A DNA stretch of 64,000 nt from Stappia indica. GTDB taxonomy: Bacteria; Pseudomonadota; Alphaproteobacteria; Rhizobiales; Stappiaceae. The position numbers were made by a program, and so were the translations under genes. This document shows positions 1 to 9,805 of the stretch, in pieces; position 1 is the stretch's first letter; each line of letters starts with the position of its first letter. The DNA is taken from positions 310,001-374,000 of the forward strand of contig NZ_MBQE01000004.1 in assembly GCF_001696535.1 (NCBI RefSeq), given 5' to 3'. The notes below the pieces were generated by a model. The model did not search any database, was not told the origin of the DNA, and saw only the letters and a program-made list of their open reading frames with translations.

Positions 1-32
1 ACACCGAGGGCGCCTGGAGGAGGAAAAGCCAC

Positions 33-1925
33 GTGGATGTGTTGACGCTCGACGGGCTCAGTGTCGATTTCCTGACCGGCGAAGGCCGTATCCGGGCCGT
101 CGACAACGTCTCCTTTTCCGTTCCCCGCAATCGCACCGTGGCGCTGGTGGGAGAGTCCGGCTCCGGCAAGACGGTCATTTCCCAGACGATCATGGGCCTG
201 CTGCCGGAAAAGGCGCAGGTTTCCGGTGGCCGCGTGCTGTTCCGCGAGAACGAAGCCGCCCAGACGGTCGATATCGCGGCTCTCGACCGCAAGGGCGCAG
301 CGATGCGCGCCATCCGCGGCAACCGCATCGCCATCATCTTCCAGGAGCCGATGACGTCGCTGTCGCCGCTCCACACGATCGGCGACCAGATCGGCGAGGC
401 GGCCGAGCTGCACCGCGGCGTGAGCGCGCAGGAGGCCCGCGAACTGACGCGCGAAATGCTGCGGCTGGTGCGGTTCCCCGATCCGGCGCGCGCGCTCGAC
501 TCCTATGCCTTCGAATTGTCCGGCGGCTTGCGCCAGCGCGCGATGATCGCCATGGCCATGATCTGCCGTCCGGCGCTGTTGATCGCCGATGAGCCCACCA
601 CTGCGCTCGACGTCACCATCCAGGCCGAGATCCTCAAGCTGATCAAGGACGTGCAGGCCGAGCTGCAGATGTCGACCCTGCTCATCACCCATGATTTCGG
701 CGTCGTCGCCAACATGGCCGACGAGGTGGTGGTGATCTATCACGGCCGGATCATGGAGCGCGGCAGCGCGGCCTCGCTCTTTGCAAATCCGCGCCACGAC
801 TATCTCAAGGCGCTGCTCAACGCCGTGCCGCGCTTCGGCATGGAGGAGGGCGAGCGGCTGGTGCCGATCCGGCCGATCGAGCCGCATGCGGAAGGCTTCC
901 TCAAGCAGGGCCGTTCGGAACGCGCCTGCGCGGTCGGTCAGCCGCTGATGAGCATGACCGACGTCACAAAGCGCTTCACCACCCGCAAGGGCGGGTTCCT
1001 GGGAGGTGGAACGCGAACGGTTCTGGCGCTCGACAACATCAACCTGACCGTCAAGCGCGGCGAATGCCTCGGCCTCGTCGGCGAGAGCGGTTCCGGCAAG
1101 ACAACGGCCGCAAAGGCCATCCTGCGGGCGATCGAGATCAACGAGGGCGCGATCCGTTACGATTGCGGCAACGGGCCCGTCGATGTGGCGAGCATGCAGG
1201 GGGCTGATCTGCTGGAGTACCGTCGCCGGGTGCAGTTGATCTTCCAGGATCCGTTCTCGTCGCTGAACCCGCGCATGACCGTGAACGAGCTGCTGATGGA
1301 GCCGCTCGTGATCCACAAGGTCGGCACGCCGGAGGAGCGGGCCGAGCGGGTGCGCGAGCTGATGCGCCTCGTCGGGCTGGATCCGCGCTTCCTGCGTCGC
1401 TACCCGCACTCGTTCTCCGGCGGCCAGCGCCAGCGCATCGGCATCGCGCGGGCACTTGCGCTCAATCCGGAATTCATCCTGTGCGACGAGCCGACATCGG
1501 CGCTCGACGTTTCGGTCCAGGCGCAGATCCTCAATCTGCTGCGGGACCTGAAGAAAGAGCTGGGGCTGACCTATCTCTTCGTCAGCCACAATCTGGCGGT
1601 CGTCGACTATATTGCCGAACGGCTGGCCGTGATGTGCCGGGGGCGGGTGGTCGAAGTCGGCAGCACCCGCGACGTGGTCGACAATCCGCTGCATCCCTAT
1701 ACCCGCGCCTTGCTGGCCTCGGTGCCTGAGCCTGATCTGAACGCGCCGCTGGATTTTGCAGCGCTCGAAGCCGGCCGTGCATCGGAGCCCGACCTCTGGC
1801 CGGAGCCTTTCCGCATCGTCGACGGCGTTCGTCCGGTTCTGGTGGAGATGGAGAAGGGGCATTTCGTCTGCGCGCCGGGGCTTGTCGGCGACGGTACGCC
1901 GCTTTCGATGGAGGCAGCCCAATGA
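33..1925 (+). CDS. ABC importer ATPase, fused DppD-DppF type (two nucleotide-binding domains)
   Basis: This 630-residue protein powers a peptide-type ABC importer and carries both ATPase domains in one chain. Domain 1 has a Walker A GESGSGKT near residues 40-47, a signature LSGGLRQR near 162 and a Walker B ending [12 protein letters not shown]. Domain 2 repeats the set: GESGSGKT near 350, SFSGGQRQR near 461 and [10 protein letters not shown] near 481, each half followed by the oligopeptide-family C-terminal extension. The start is GTG at 33, preceded by GGAGGAGG at 16-23. It overlaps the next gene by four bases (ATGA), so it leads the operon seen here, although the promoter may lie left of the window. 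Such fusions usually serve Opp/Dpp or oligosaccharide importers. The substrate cannot be read from sequence. Confidence 0.95.
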   Translation: MDVLTLDGLSVDFLTGEGRIRAVDNVSFSVPRNRTVALVGESGSGKTVISQTIMGLLPEKAQVSGGRVLFRENEAAQTVDIAALDRKGAAMRAIRGNRIAIIFQEPMTSLSPLHTIGDQIGEAAELHRGVSAQEARELTREMLRLVRFPDPARALDSYAFELSGGLRQRAMIAMAMICRPALLIADEPTTALDVTIQAEILKLIKDVQAELQMSTLLITHDFGVVANMADEVVVIYHGRIMERGSAASLFANPRHDYLKALLNAVPRFGMEEGERLVPIRPIEPHAEGFLKQGRSERACAVGQPLMSMTDVTKRFTTRKGGFLGGGTRTVLALDNINLTVKRGECLGLVGESGSGKTTAAKAILRAIEINEGAIRYDCGNGPVDVASMQGADLLEYRRRVQLIFQDPFSSLNPRMTVNELLMEPLVIHKVGTPEERAERVRELMRLVGLDPRFLRRYPHSFSGGQRQRIGIARALALNPEFILCDEPTSALDVSVQAQILNLLRDLKKELGLTYLFVSHNLAVVDYIAERLAVMCRGRVVEVGSTRDVVDNPLHPYTRALLASVPEPDLNAPLDFAALEAGRASEPDLWPEPFRIVDGVRPVLVEMEKGHFVCAPGLVGDGTPLSMEAAQ

Positions 1926-3820
1926 CATCCCGCACCGTGCTGCCTGCATTTGCCCTGATCTGCGCGTCCGTGCTTGCGGTCTTGCCGGCGTCGGCTCTGA
2001 CGCTGAAAGAGACGCCGTCGCTGGCGCCGCGCGTCGGCACCGACCTGCCGCCGGTTTCGGAGCGGGTTCCGCAGGAGCCGCTGATCGTCGATCTCGAGGC
2101 ACGCGGTCGCCAGATCGGAACGCCGGGCGGCAAGATCGACACGCTGATCGGCCGCTCGCGCGATGTGCGTCTGATCAACGTGTGGGGGTATGCTCGTCTC
2201 GTTGCCTACAACGAGAAACTCGAACTGGTGCCGGATATTCTCAAGGACTTTATCGAGGAAGAAGGGCGCATCTTCACCCTCGTGCTGCGCAAGGGGCACA
2301 AGTGGTCGGATGGCCACCCGTTCACCTCCGAGGATATCCGGTTCTGGTACGAGGATGTCGCCTCGAATGCCGAGCTCCAGCCCTCGGGCCTGCCGCAGTT
2401 CATGCTGGCGGATGGCAAGCCGCCGCTTTTCGAGGTGATCGACGAGACGACGGTGCGTTTCACCTGGGATGCGCCCAATCCGTTGTTCAAGCCTGAGCTG
2501 GCCAAGTCGCGTCCGCCCTTCATCTATCGCCCGGCCCACTATCTCAAGCAGTTCCATAATCGCTATGGCGATGCGCAGAAGATCGAGAAGCTCGCCGAGC
2601 AGAAGAAGCTGCGCAGCTGGGCGGCGCTCTTCAACAAGATGGACGACATGTACGACGCGCGGAACCCGGAGCTGCCGAGCCTGCAGCCCTGGGTGAGGCT
2701 GGCCGACGACAGCGAGCGGCGCTTCGTGCTGCACCGGAACCCCTACTACCACCGTATCGATACGGCCGGACAGCAGCTACCCTATCTCGACAGCGTCGTG
2801 ATGACGGTGGCCGACGGCAAGATCATCGCCGCGAAGACCCAGGCGGGCGAAGCCGACCTGCAGGCACGCAACATCGGCTTTTCCGACATCACCATTCTCA
2901 AGCAGGGCGAGAAGTTCGGTCGCTTCGAAACCTATCTCTGGCCGATCAGCAAGGGCTCGCAAATCTCGTTGCAGCCCAACCTGACGGTCGCGGATCCGGT
3001 CTGGAGGAAGCTGATGCTGGACACGAGGTTCCGCCGTGCGCTTTCGCTCGGCATCGACCGCGAAATGATCAACAAGGTCCTCTATCTGGGGCTTGCGACG
3101 CCGGGCAACGACACGGTGCTGGAGCAAAGCCCGCTGTACCGGCAGGAGTACCGCGATCTCTACGCCGGGTTCGATCCGGAGGAGGCGAACCGCCTGCTGG
3201 ACGAGATCGGCCTGACGGAGCGGCGGGGCGACGGGGTGCGGCTGATGCCGGACGGTCGGCCGCTGGAGATCATCGTCGAGGCGACGGGCGAGAGCCAGGA
3301 AGAGCTGGATGCGCTGGAACTCGTCGGCGAGACCTGGCGCGAGATCGGCGTGAAGCTGTTCCCCAAGCCGAGCCAGCGCGACATCATCCGCGAGCGGGCC
3401 TTGTCCGGCCTGCTGGTCATGTCGGTATGGGCCGGCTTTGAGAACGGCATCCCGACCTCGGAAATGCCGCCGGAGGACTTCGCGCCTGTGCGCAGCGATT
3501 TCCTGTCCTGGTCGCGCTGGGGCAACTGGTACGAGACCGACGGCCAGACCGGCGAAAAGCCCGACTGGGAGCCGGCGATCCGTCTGACCCAGCTCTACGA
3601 CGACTGGCTGACGTCGAGTTCCGAGGAGGAGCGTACGGAGATCTGGCACGAGATCCTGAAGATCCATGCCGAGGAGACGATCCATATCGGTCTGGTGTCG
3701 GAAGTGCGCCAGCCGGTGGTGGTGAAGGGGCTCGGCAACGTGCCGAAGGAAGGCATCTACGGTTGGGATCCCGGTGCCCAGTTCGGCATTCACCGGATGG
3801 ACGAATTCTACCGGAAGTGA
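1922..3820 (+). CDS. ABC importer periplasmic substrate-binding protein (SBP family 5)
   Basis: This 632-residue periplasmic binding protein has a signal peptide (hydrophobic run over residues 7-23, likely cleavage after ASA near 25). It shows the SBP_bac_5 hallmark of a KWSDGHPFTSEDI-like segment near residue 125. It delivers substrate to the two permeases that follow. It is about 100 residues longer than a typical DppA/OppA. The companion permease at 4879 also has an enlarged extracytoplasmic segment, which suggests a larger or non-peptide ligand such as an oligosaccharide; that is inference. Its ATG overlaps the stop of the ATPase gene. Confidence 0.92.
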   Translation: MTSRTVLPAFALICASVLAVLPASALTLKETPSLAPRVGTDLPPVSERVPQEPLIVDLEARGRQIGTPGGKIDTLIGRSRDVRLINVWGYARLVAYNEKLELVPDILKDFIEEEGRIFTLVLRKGHKWSDGHPFTSEDIRFWYEDVASNAELQPSGLPQFMLADGKPPLFEVIDETTVRFTWDAPNPLFKPELAKSRPPFIYRPAHYLKQFHNRYGDAQKIEKLAEQKKLRSWAALFNKMDDMYDARNPELPSLQPWVRLADDSERRFVLHRNPYYHRIDTAGQQLPYLDSVVMTVADGKIIAAKTQAGEADLQARNIGFSDITILKQGEKFGRFETYLWPISKGSQISLQPNLTVADPVWRKLMLDTRFRRALSLGIDREMINKVLYLGLATPGNDTVLEQSPLYRQEYRDLYAGFDPEEANRLLDEIGLTERRGDGVRLMPDGRPLEIIVEATGESQEELDALELVGETWREIGVKLFPKPSQRDIIRERALSGLLVMSVWAGFENGIPTSEMPPEDFAPVRSDFLSWSRWGNWYETDGQTGEKPDWEPAIRLTQLYDDWLTSSSEEERTEIWHEILKIHAEETIHIGLVSEVRQPVVVKGLGNVPKEGIYGWDPGAQFGIHRMDEFYRK

Positions 3821-3859
3821 CGTGAGAATGGCGCTGCGGGGCGCTGGGGGAACCGCTTG

Positions 3860-4879
3860 ATGCTCTACTATATCGTGCGCCGGGTGTTGACGATGATCCC
3901 GACGCTGTTCGTGATCAGCCTGCTGACATTCGTCATCATCGAGCTTCCGGCCGGTGACTACATTTCCAACCAGATTGCGGCGCTGCGGGCGACCGGCGAA
4001 AGCGCGTCCATTGCCAAGCTGGAGTTCCTGCGGGCTGAATTCGCGCTCGACCGGCCGTTCCTCGAGCGCTACCTGATCTGGATCGGACTGTGGCCCGGCG
4101 TTCACGGCTTCGACGGCCTGCTGCAGGGCAACTGGGGCTGGTCGTTCGAATACGAAAAGCCGGTCTCCGAAGTGGTCGGGCCGACGCTCCCGCTGACCAT
4201 CGTGCTGAACGCGGCGACGATCCTGTTCGTCTATGTGGTTTCCTTTCCCATCGGCATCTACTCGGCGACCCGGCAGTACTCCTGGGGCGACTACGGGTTC
4301 ACGTTCATCGGTTATATCGGGCTTGCGACGCCGAACTTCCTGCTCGGCCTGATCATGCTGTACTTCGCCAACCTCTGGTTCGGCCTGTCGGTCGGCGGGC
4401 TGATGGCACCGGAATATATCGGCCAGCCCTGGAGCGTGGGGAAGGCGCTGTCGGTGCTGGCACATCTGATCGTGCCGACGGTTGTCATCGGAACGGCCGG
4501 CACGGCGGCGATGATCCGCCGGCTGCGGGCGAACCTTCTGGATGAGCTTCACAAGCAATACGTGACGACGGCACGCGCCAAGGGCCTGCGCGAATCCCAC
4601 CTGCTGGTGAAATATCCGCTGCGCATGGCGCTCAACCCGTTCATCGCCGATATCGGCAACCTGATCCCCTCGCTCGTCTCCGGTTCGGTCATCGTGTCCG
4701 TCGTGCTCAACCTGCCGACGGTCGGGCCGGTGCTGCTGAATGCCCTGCAGTCGCAGGACCAGTTTCTTGCCGGCTTCATCCTGCTCTTCGTTGCTGTCTT
4801 GACGCTGATCGGCATGCTGGTGTCGGACCTGCTGCTGGCGGTGCTCGATCCGCGTATCCGGCTTGGGGGGAAGGCGTGA
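3860..4879 (+). CDS. ABC importer permease, DppB/OppB type
   Basis: This inner-membrane permease has the N-terminal signature of DppB proteins (MLYYIVRRVLTMIPTLFVIS), a long first extracytoplasmic loop, and the EAA-loop motif VTTARAKGL near residue 235 that contacts the ATPase. I use ATG 3860; a TTG three bases upstream is in frame but less likely. The 36-base gap after the binding-protein gene contains a G-rich ribosome-binding stretch (GGGGG, 3846-3850). The last codons overlap the start of the second permease. The length (339 residues) is normal for the family. Confidence 0.93.
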   Translation: MLYYIVRRVLTMIPTLFVISLLTFVIIELPAGDYISNQIAALRATGESASIAKLEFLRAEFALDRPFLERYLIWIGLWPGVHGFDGLLQGNWGWSFEYEKPVSEVVGPTLPLTIVLNAATILFVYVVSFPIGIYSATRQYSWGDYGFTFIGYIGLATPNFLLGLIMLYFANLWFGLSVGGLMAPEYIGQPWSVGKALSVLAHLIVPTVVIGTAGTAAMIRRLRANLLDELHKQYVTTARAKGLRESHLLVKYPLRMALNPFIADIGNLIPSLVSGSVIVSVVLNLPTVGPVLLNALQSQDQFLAGFILLFVAVLTLIGMLVSDLLLAVLDPRIRLGGKA

Positions 4880-6039
4880 TGACCATGCGCAACGAGCCCG
4901 AGCACTACGTCAATCCGGATGCGTTCAACCCGTCTCATGCAGAAACGCTGACCCCGGAGCCGGAGCGCTACTATCAGGCCTCGCAGTGGCAGATCATGTG
5001 GTGGAAGTTCCGCCGCCACCGTGTTGCCGTGTGGTCGGGCGTGATCCTCATCCTGTTCTACCTCTGCGTACCGTTCGCCGAGGTCATCGCCCCCTATACG
5101 CCGAACCAGCGCTCCAACGACCACCTCTACGCGCCGCCGCAGACGCTGCGCATGTTCCACGAGGGCTCCTTCGTGGGGCCGTTCGTCTATGGGCTGAAGG
5201 CGGATATCGACCTGGAGACGGTGCGCTGGGTATACACCGAGGACCGGGAGGACGTGCAGCCGCTGCGCTTCCTCTGCTTCGGGTCGGAATACAAGTTCTG
5301 GGGCCTGTTCGACGCAAGCTTCCATCTTGTCTGTCCGGCGAAGGGCGGGTCGCTCTACCTGCTCGGCACCGATCGGCTGGGGCGTGACGTGCTCTCCGGC
5401 CTCATTTACGGGGCGCGACTGTCGCTGACGGTCGGCCTGATCGGCGTGACGATATCCATCGTGCTGGGGCTGTTCTTCGGCGGTCTCGCCGGCTTCTTTG
5501 GCGGGATCATCGACAGTGCGATCCAGCGTGTGATCGAGATCCTGCGCTCCCTGCCGGAACTGCCCTTGTGGATGGCCCTGTCGGCGGCCCTGCCGGTCAC
5601 CTGGTCTCCGGTGTGGATCTATCTCGGCATCACGGTCATCCTGGGGCTTCTCGATTGGCCCGGCCTTGCACGCGCCGTACGATCAAAGCTGCTTGCCCTG
5701 CGCGAGGAGGAATATGCGAAGGCCGCGCTGCTGATGGGCGCAAAACCCTCGCGCGTCATCCGCAAGCACCTGCTTCCGGGTTTCACCAGCCACATCATCG
5801 CCTCGGCCTCCTTGTCGATCCCGGCGATGATCCTCGGCGAAACGGCACTGTCCTACCTGAACCTCGGCCTGCGCCGCCCGGCGGTATCCTGGGGCGTCCT
5901 GCTCAACGAGGCGCAGGACATCTCCGTTGTGGTCATCTACCCTTGGCTGATGGCGCCGGTCGTTCCCATCATCATCGTCGTGCTCGCGTTCAATTTCCTC
6001 GGCGATGGTTTGCGCGACGCCGCCGACCCGTATAAGTGA
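4879..6039 (+). CDS. ABC importer permease, DppC/OppC type with enlarged periplasmic segment
   Basis: This is the second inner-membrane permease of the operon, with an N-terminal cytoplasmic arm, a first membrane helix near residues 50-70 and the family motif LGTDRLGRDVLSG. The EAA loop reads EEYAKAALLMGAKPSRVI near residue 280. At 386 residues it is longer than a usual DppC (about 300). The excess lies between the first helix and LGTDRLGRD (about residues 72-155) and contains two Cys residues that could form a disulfide. ATG 4879 sits in TGATG with the preceding stop; GTG 4876 is an alternative. It forms the channel with the 3860 gene. Confidence 0.92.
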   Translation: MTMRNEPEHYVNPDAFNPSHAETLTPEPERYYQASQWQIMWWKFRRHRVAVWSGVILILFYLCVPFAEVIAPYTPNQRSNDHLYAPPQTLRMFHEGSFVGPFVYGLKADIDLETVRWVYTEDREDVQPLRFLCFGSEYKFWGLFDASFHLVCPAKGGSLYLLGTDRLGRDVLSGLIYGARLSLTVGLIGVTISIVLGLFFGGLAGFFGGIIDSAIQRVIEILRSLPELPLWMALSAALPVTWSPVWIYLGITVILGLLDWPGLARAVRSKLLALREEEYAKAALLMGAKPSRVIRKHLLPGFTSHIIASASLSIPAMILGETALSYLNLGLRRPAVSWGVLLNEAQDISVVVIYPWLMAPVVPIIIVVLAFNFLGDGLRDAADPYK

Positions 6040-6055
6040 TGTCCGGCTGCGGGTG

Positions 6056-6076
6056 GGCAGGCGCTTGTCGCCTGCC
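6056..6076 (+). other. Intercistronic stem-loop
   Basis: A perfect 8-base stem (GGCAGGCG, 6056-6063, with CGCCTGCC, 6069-6076) and a 5-base loop sit between the permease stop and the methyltransferase start. No T-run follows, so it is more likely an mRNA-stabilising or partial-termination structure than an intrinsic terminator. Confidence 0.5.
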
Positions 6077-6129
6077 TGGCAGGGGGCGTTGAAAGACCGG
6101 CGGCCACGCCGGCGAACAGGAAGACAAGC

Positions 6130-6723
6130 ATGTCCAAGAACGCATCGACCGCCGACGGCTGGGACGAAGAATACCGGCGCGGGCGCTGGGCCTTTCTTCG
6201 CGATCTGCCGGAGAGCGGCCGTTACGGCATCATCGGTATGTGGCTCGCGCTGAACGGCTCGCTCGACCGGGTTCTGGACATCGGATGCGGCGAAGGCCTG
6301 CTGTACGAGCGCCTGCAGCCTATGGGCATCCAGCGCTATGTCGGCGTCGACCTGGCGCCGGCGGCTCTCGGCATCGCCAATGTGGATCCGGAAATCGCAT
6401 CGCTGCGCGCCGGCGACCTGCACACCTTCGCCCCGGAGCAGGGCGAAGCCTTCTCCGCCATTGTCTTCAACGAGGTGCTGCACTTTTCCGATGATCCGGC
6501 CGCGGCTGTCGCACGATATGTGCCGTTCCTGGCGCCGGGCGGCGTGATCGCCGTCTCGATGTATTCGCCGAAGCGGCTGGAGTCGGGTGCCAACCGTCTG
6601 ATCGCCCGCCTGTGGGAAGCGACCGACGGACCGGATTGGGAAGTCCTCGACGATTACCGCCTGACCTCCGACAAGAAGAGCGTCACCTGGCGGCTGCGGT
6701 TGATCAGGCCGTCGGCCGGCTGA
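6130..6723 (+). CDS. Class I SAM-dependent methyltransferase
   Basis: This 197-residue cytosolic methyltransferase has the AdoMet-binding motif I VLDIGCGEG at residues 48-56 and an acidic residue at the end of the second strand (GVDLAP). A later segment, VLHFSDDPAAAV, resembles the post-motif region of small-molecule methyltransferases. Start ATG 6130 is preceded by AGGAAG. It follows the ABC importer on the same strand, 90 bases away, and overlaps the convergent deacetylase gene by 20 bases (6704-6723). The N-terminal WDEEYRRGRW segment is reminiscent of methyltransferases found beside glycan loci. The substrate is unknown, and it could belong functionally to the glycosyltransferase cluster on the other strand. 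Confidence 0.85.
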   Translation: MSKNASTADGWDEEYRRGRWAFLRDLPESGRYGIIGMWLALNGSLDRVLDIGCGEGLLYERLQPMGIQRYVGVDLAPAALGIANVDPEIASLRAGDLHTFAPEQGEAFSAIVFNEVLHFSDDPAAAVARYVPFLAPGGVIAVSMYSPKRLESGANRLIARLWEATDGPDWEVLDDYRLTSDKKSVTWRLRLIRPSAG

Positions 6724-7513
6724 CCGGAGGCAGGCCGCGCGCAGCGAGCTCGGCGTCCAGAAGCTCGGATATCCGGGCGAAACGGGCGCCGGGATGCGCC
6801 CGCAGGATCTCGAACGTTCTCTCCAGAAACTCGAAGCAGGCGTCGTTCTGCGCGAGGTGATGGGAGAGGACGCCGAGCGGCTCTGCCGGATTGGTGCGCC
6901 GCCGTGCCAGATGGTAATCGAAGCGCAGACCGGCCGAGTGCCAGCCGATGAAGCGCCGCTCCTTCTTCCACTTGATCATGTCCACATGCGTCTGCACCTG
7001 AACGAGTGCGCGCGGATGGAACTGTGTGAAGGTCGAAAGGCCCGAAAGTCCGGCTTCGGCGAGCCGGGCGGAGATGCGCGGCGCGATACGGTTCCAGGGC
7101 GGTACCATGACCGGTACGAAGCGCGGACCGAAGAGGCCCACAAGGCGTCTGTTGCCGCGGGCAAGAAGGGCAATGGCCTCGTCGGGATCGCGCCGGCGGC
7201 CGAACTCGGCCGCCTTTTCACCTCGCGACTTGTCCTGAAAGTTGCGGTGCTCGTATCCGTGCTGAAGAACGGAGGCAAAGCGCTCGCTGGACAGCCGGTC
7301 CGCAAGCGCCTCGGTCGCATTCGCTGGGATCACGGCCAGCGCCACTTCGACTTCGTAAGTGTTTGCGATGTGAAGCAATCGCTCGAGCGCCGGGGTCGGC
7401 TCGACTGCATCGTCATCGCGCCACCAGACCGGGACGGCGAGGCCGCGGTCTGCGAACCAGTCGAGATGCTGGACGAGACCGTCCCGATAGGCGCGAAACT
7501 CTGTCTCGCTCAT
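6704..7513 (-). CDS. Polysaccharide deacetylase-like (NodB-fold) protein
   Basis: This 269-residue protein has NodB-homology features: an acidic strand motif VWWRDDDA at residues 29-36 and HGYEHRNF with the H-xxx-H pair at H85/H89. These are consistent with the Asp-His-His metal triad of carbohydrate esterase family 4. The MVPPWNRI segment near 155 matches the CE4 motif 3 loop (R/P-PW). There is no signal peptide, so it may act on a cytosolic lipid-linked or nucleotide-linked sugar. It is the last gene of the minus-strand glycosyltransferase run, and its start overlaps the preceding stop by four bases. It most likely removes an acetyl group from a sugar made by these enzymes. Confidence 0.8.
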   Translation of the reverse strand: MSETEFRAYRDGLVQHLDWFADRGLAVPVWWRDDDAVEPTPALERLLHIANTYEVEVALAVIPANATEALADRLSSERFASVLQHGYEHRNFQDKSRGEKAAEFGRRRDPDEAIALLARGNRRLVGLFGPRFVPVMVPPWNRIAPRISARLAEAGLSGLSTFTQFHPRALVQVQTHVDMIKWKKERRFIGWHSAGLRFDYHLARRRTNPAEPLGVLSHHLAQNDACFEFLERTFEILRAHPGARFARISELLDAELAARGLPPVSRPTA

Positions 7514-8664
7514 CGGCGGGCCTCCAGCGCGTCCACCAGGATCTCTGCGGCCGTCTCCGCGCCGCCGAAACGAACCGGGATATCGCGGCGCGGAAGGCTC
7601 AATGCGTCGTCGGCAGCCTTTGCCAAGGCTTCTGGCGTTAGCCCTTTTTCCGGAACGGCGACGGCGCGCCCATGGCGCACCAGGGCATCGGCACGTTGCT
7701 GCTGCTCGGTTTCCTTGATCTGCGCGAAGGGTACGAGCACGCTGGGGACGCCGGCACGCAGGATGTCGAGCACGGTGTTGTAGCCCGCCTGGCTGACCGA
7801 GAGGCGCGCCCGTGACAGGAGCGAGGGAAAGTCCCGCCTCGCCCTCTCGACGATGACGGTCTCCCCACCTTGCGCGGCAAGCGCGGAAAAGCTCTCTTGG
7901 TCGATGTCATGGCCGGCAAGCAGGCGCCAGCGACAGTCGCCGGCAAGGCGGGAGAGGGCAGGGGCCTCAAGGGCCGCTTTCAGCAGCTCGATGCCGACGG
8001 CACCGCCACCGCAGGAGACGATAACCTCGTCGCGGCCATCTCCGCCGGGTGCATCTGCTCCACCCGTACCGGTCTCTGCGAAGCCCGTATAGTGCAGCAG
8101 ATGCGAGACGCGCTCGGAGAACGGAAAGCTGTCCTCAAGCCGGATGAAGGACGGGTCAGAATGAACGAGGACGAGGTCGTAGGCGGCAAGCGCCCGCTCG
8201 GCCATTTCCTCTTCCTTCCAGAGCTCCTGCTTTCGCACGAGAATGTCGCGGATCGACGACGCCATGAGCGGCGGGCAGGGCAGCGCCTTGGCGGTATCGA
8301 CCAGAGCCTGCATCTCGAACGCGAATGGGCGTCGCCCGAATGGCCAGGTCTCGGTGAGCAGCAGGTCGTAAGGCTGCGCCTGAAAGGCCTGCAGCGTCGC
8401 CCGGGTGCGGGCGGCTTTCCAAGCCTCGTCGATCTCGCGACCGTCTAGCGTCAGGAATGTCTTGAAGCGAGCGTCCTGCGCCCTGACAGGGGGCAACTCG
8501 ACGATGTCGAGACCCGAAGTGTCGAGCAGTGGCGGCAGGCTGTTGCCGGTTGCCAGCGTAACGGATACGCCGCGAGAGGCGAGGGCACGGCCGATGGCGG
8601 CGGCACGCAGTGTATGGCCGGTGCCGAGCAGGTGCTGGACGTGGATGAAGGCGGATCTTGTCAT
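7510..8664 (-). CDS. MurG-like glycosyltransferase (GT28-type C-terminal domain)
   Basis: This 384-residue GT-B fold transferase has an N-terminal GTGHTLRA segment near residues 14-21, equivalent to the acceptor-side GHxxR loop of MurG. The C-terminal half contains LSVSQAGYNTVLDILRAG, which matches the nucleotide-sugar pocket of GT28 proteins. It overlaps both neighbours by four bases (7510-7513 and 8661-8664), indicating tight translational coupling. It is a relative of the operon's first gene (11111-12331). The donor and acceptor sugars are unknown. Confidence 0.85.
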   Translation of the reverse strand: MTRSAFIHVQHLLGTGHTLRAAAIGRALASRGVSVTLATGNSLPPLLDTSGLDIVELPPVRAQDARFKTFLTLDGREIDEAWKAARTRATLQAFQAQPYDLLLTETWPFGRRPFAFEMQALVDTAKALPCPPLMASSIRDILVRKQELWKEEEMAERALAAYDLVLVHSDPSFIRLEDSFPFSERVSHLLHYTGFAETGTGGADAPGGDGRDEVIVSCGGGAVGIELLKAALEAPALSRLAGDCRWRLLAGHDIDQESFSALAAQGGETVIVERARRDFPSLLSRARLSVSQAGYNTVLDILRAGVPSVLVPFAQIKETEQQQRADALVRHGRAVAVPEKGLTPEALAKAADDALSLPRRDIPVRFGGAETAAEILVDALEARR

Positions 8665-9788
8665 TGCTGCGAAGCGGTAGCGCGCAGGGCGAAGTTGCGC
8701 AAGGCTTGCTCCAGCAGGGCATCGAGACTGGAGGCACCGCTGGCCAGCGTATGATGCTCGCGGATGTGAGCGCGTGCGGCACTGCCCATTTCTGCGGCGC
8801 GGAGAGGGGCCGAGACCAGAGCTTCGAGGCTCCGCGCGAAAGCTTCAGCGTCGCCTTCCGCAGACAGCAGCCCGGTCCTGCCATGAGCAACGATGTCGGG
8901 GACGCCGAACGTGTCGCCGCCCACAATGGCAAGGCCGGCGGCCTGAGCCTCCAGAAAGACGAGGCCGAATGCCTCGCGGATCGCCGGCCAGACGAAGAGG
9001 TCGTGCGAGGCGCAAAGGGCCGGGATCTCTTCTCCCGCGACAGCGCCCATGAAGGTGACCGGATGGCGGGCCAGCAACGCCTCGACTTCAGCCCGGCAGG
9101 GTCCGTCGCCGACAACGGTCAGCGTAAAGCGGAGCGAGGCAGGCAGTCGGTCCAGCGCCTCTGCAAGAAGTCGGTAAGAGGCGAGCTTCGCCCCCTCGCG
9201 CATCATGCCGATGGCGAGCAGGCGAACGGGTTCACTGTCCCGGCGCGGGATGCGCGGTGCTTGCAGGAACCGATCCGCATCGAGAAAGGGCGTCAGGACG
9301 GCAAGACGCTCCGCTGGAACAACAGCCGTCAGACATTCCCTGTCGGCGCTGTGCATGGCGGCAACCAGATCGGCACGCGACAGGGCCGCGTCGGCCGCAG
9401 CAAAGCCGTAAGACCATTCGCCTGTCTTGCGCTTCGGCGCGCGGCTGGCCTCGATAACGACATAGGGTATGCCAAGCCGCGAAGCGATCGCCGGCCCGAT
9501 CCAGTCGGGGGCCTTGTGGTAGAGGTGATAGGTCAGGAAGATATCGGGGCGGTAGCCTGCCGCTTCCCACGATGACAGGACGCGCTCTGCTTCCGCAAGC
9601 GCTGCCTGCTCCACTTCCTGCTGCGCCACGATGCCGCCTGTCGCCTTCCACGAGCGAAACCGTGTGGCCACCGTCACGTCGTGACCGGCGGTTTCCAACG
9701 CCTGCACGATCAGCCGGCCCATCGTCCGGTCCCCGGATGGCACCGGATCGTCGAGCGGCTTCATGGGGGCTGTGAAGGCAATGCGCAT
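8661..9788 (-). CDS. Glycosyltransferase family 4-like protein
   Basis: This 375-residue retaining GT-B glycosyltransferase begins MRIAFTAPMKPL, with a PSGDRTMGRL donor-side loop. In the C-terminal half it carries the E-x7-E motif as EAFGLVFLE near residue 275, diagnostic of GT4-type enzymes. It is probably cytosolic or peripherally membrane-bound. It is the third gene in the minus-strand run, with four-base coupling to the downstream MurG-like gene and a 17-base gap from the upstream one. It likely adds one sugar to a surface glycan. Confidence 0.88.
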   Translation of the reverse strand: MRIAFTAPMKPLDDPVPSGDRTMGRLIVQALETAGHDVTVATRFRSWKATGGIVAQQEVEQAALAEAERVLSSWEAAGYRPDIFLTYHLYHKAPDWIGPAIASRLGIPYVVIEASRAPKRKTGEWSYGFAAADAALSRADLVAAMHSADRECLTAVVPAERLAVLTPFLDADRFLQAPRIPRRDSEPVRLLAIGMMREGAKLASYRLLAEALDRLPASLRFTLTVVGDGPCRAEVEALLARHPVTFMGAVAGEEIPALCASHDLFVWPAIREAFGLVFLEAQAAGLAIVGGDTFGVPDIVAHGRTGLLSAEGDAEAFARSLEALVSAPLRAAEMGSAARAHIREHHTLASGASSLDALLEQALRNFALRATASQQ

Positions 9789-9805
9789 GCCGGCCTCCTG
9801 AAATC

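Noticed and set aside
2777-4600. A 607-codon open frame on the minus strand across the first importer
   Set aside because: It has low-complexity Arg/Gln/Pro-rich sequence, overlaps two well-supported ABC genes and shows no ribosome site or family motif.
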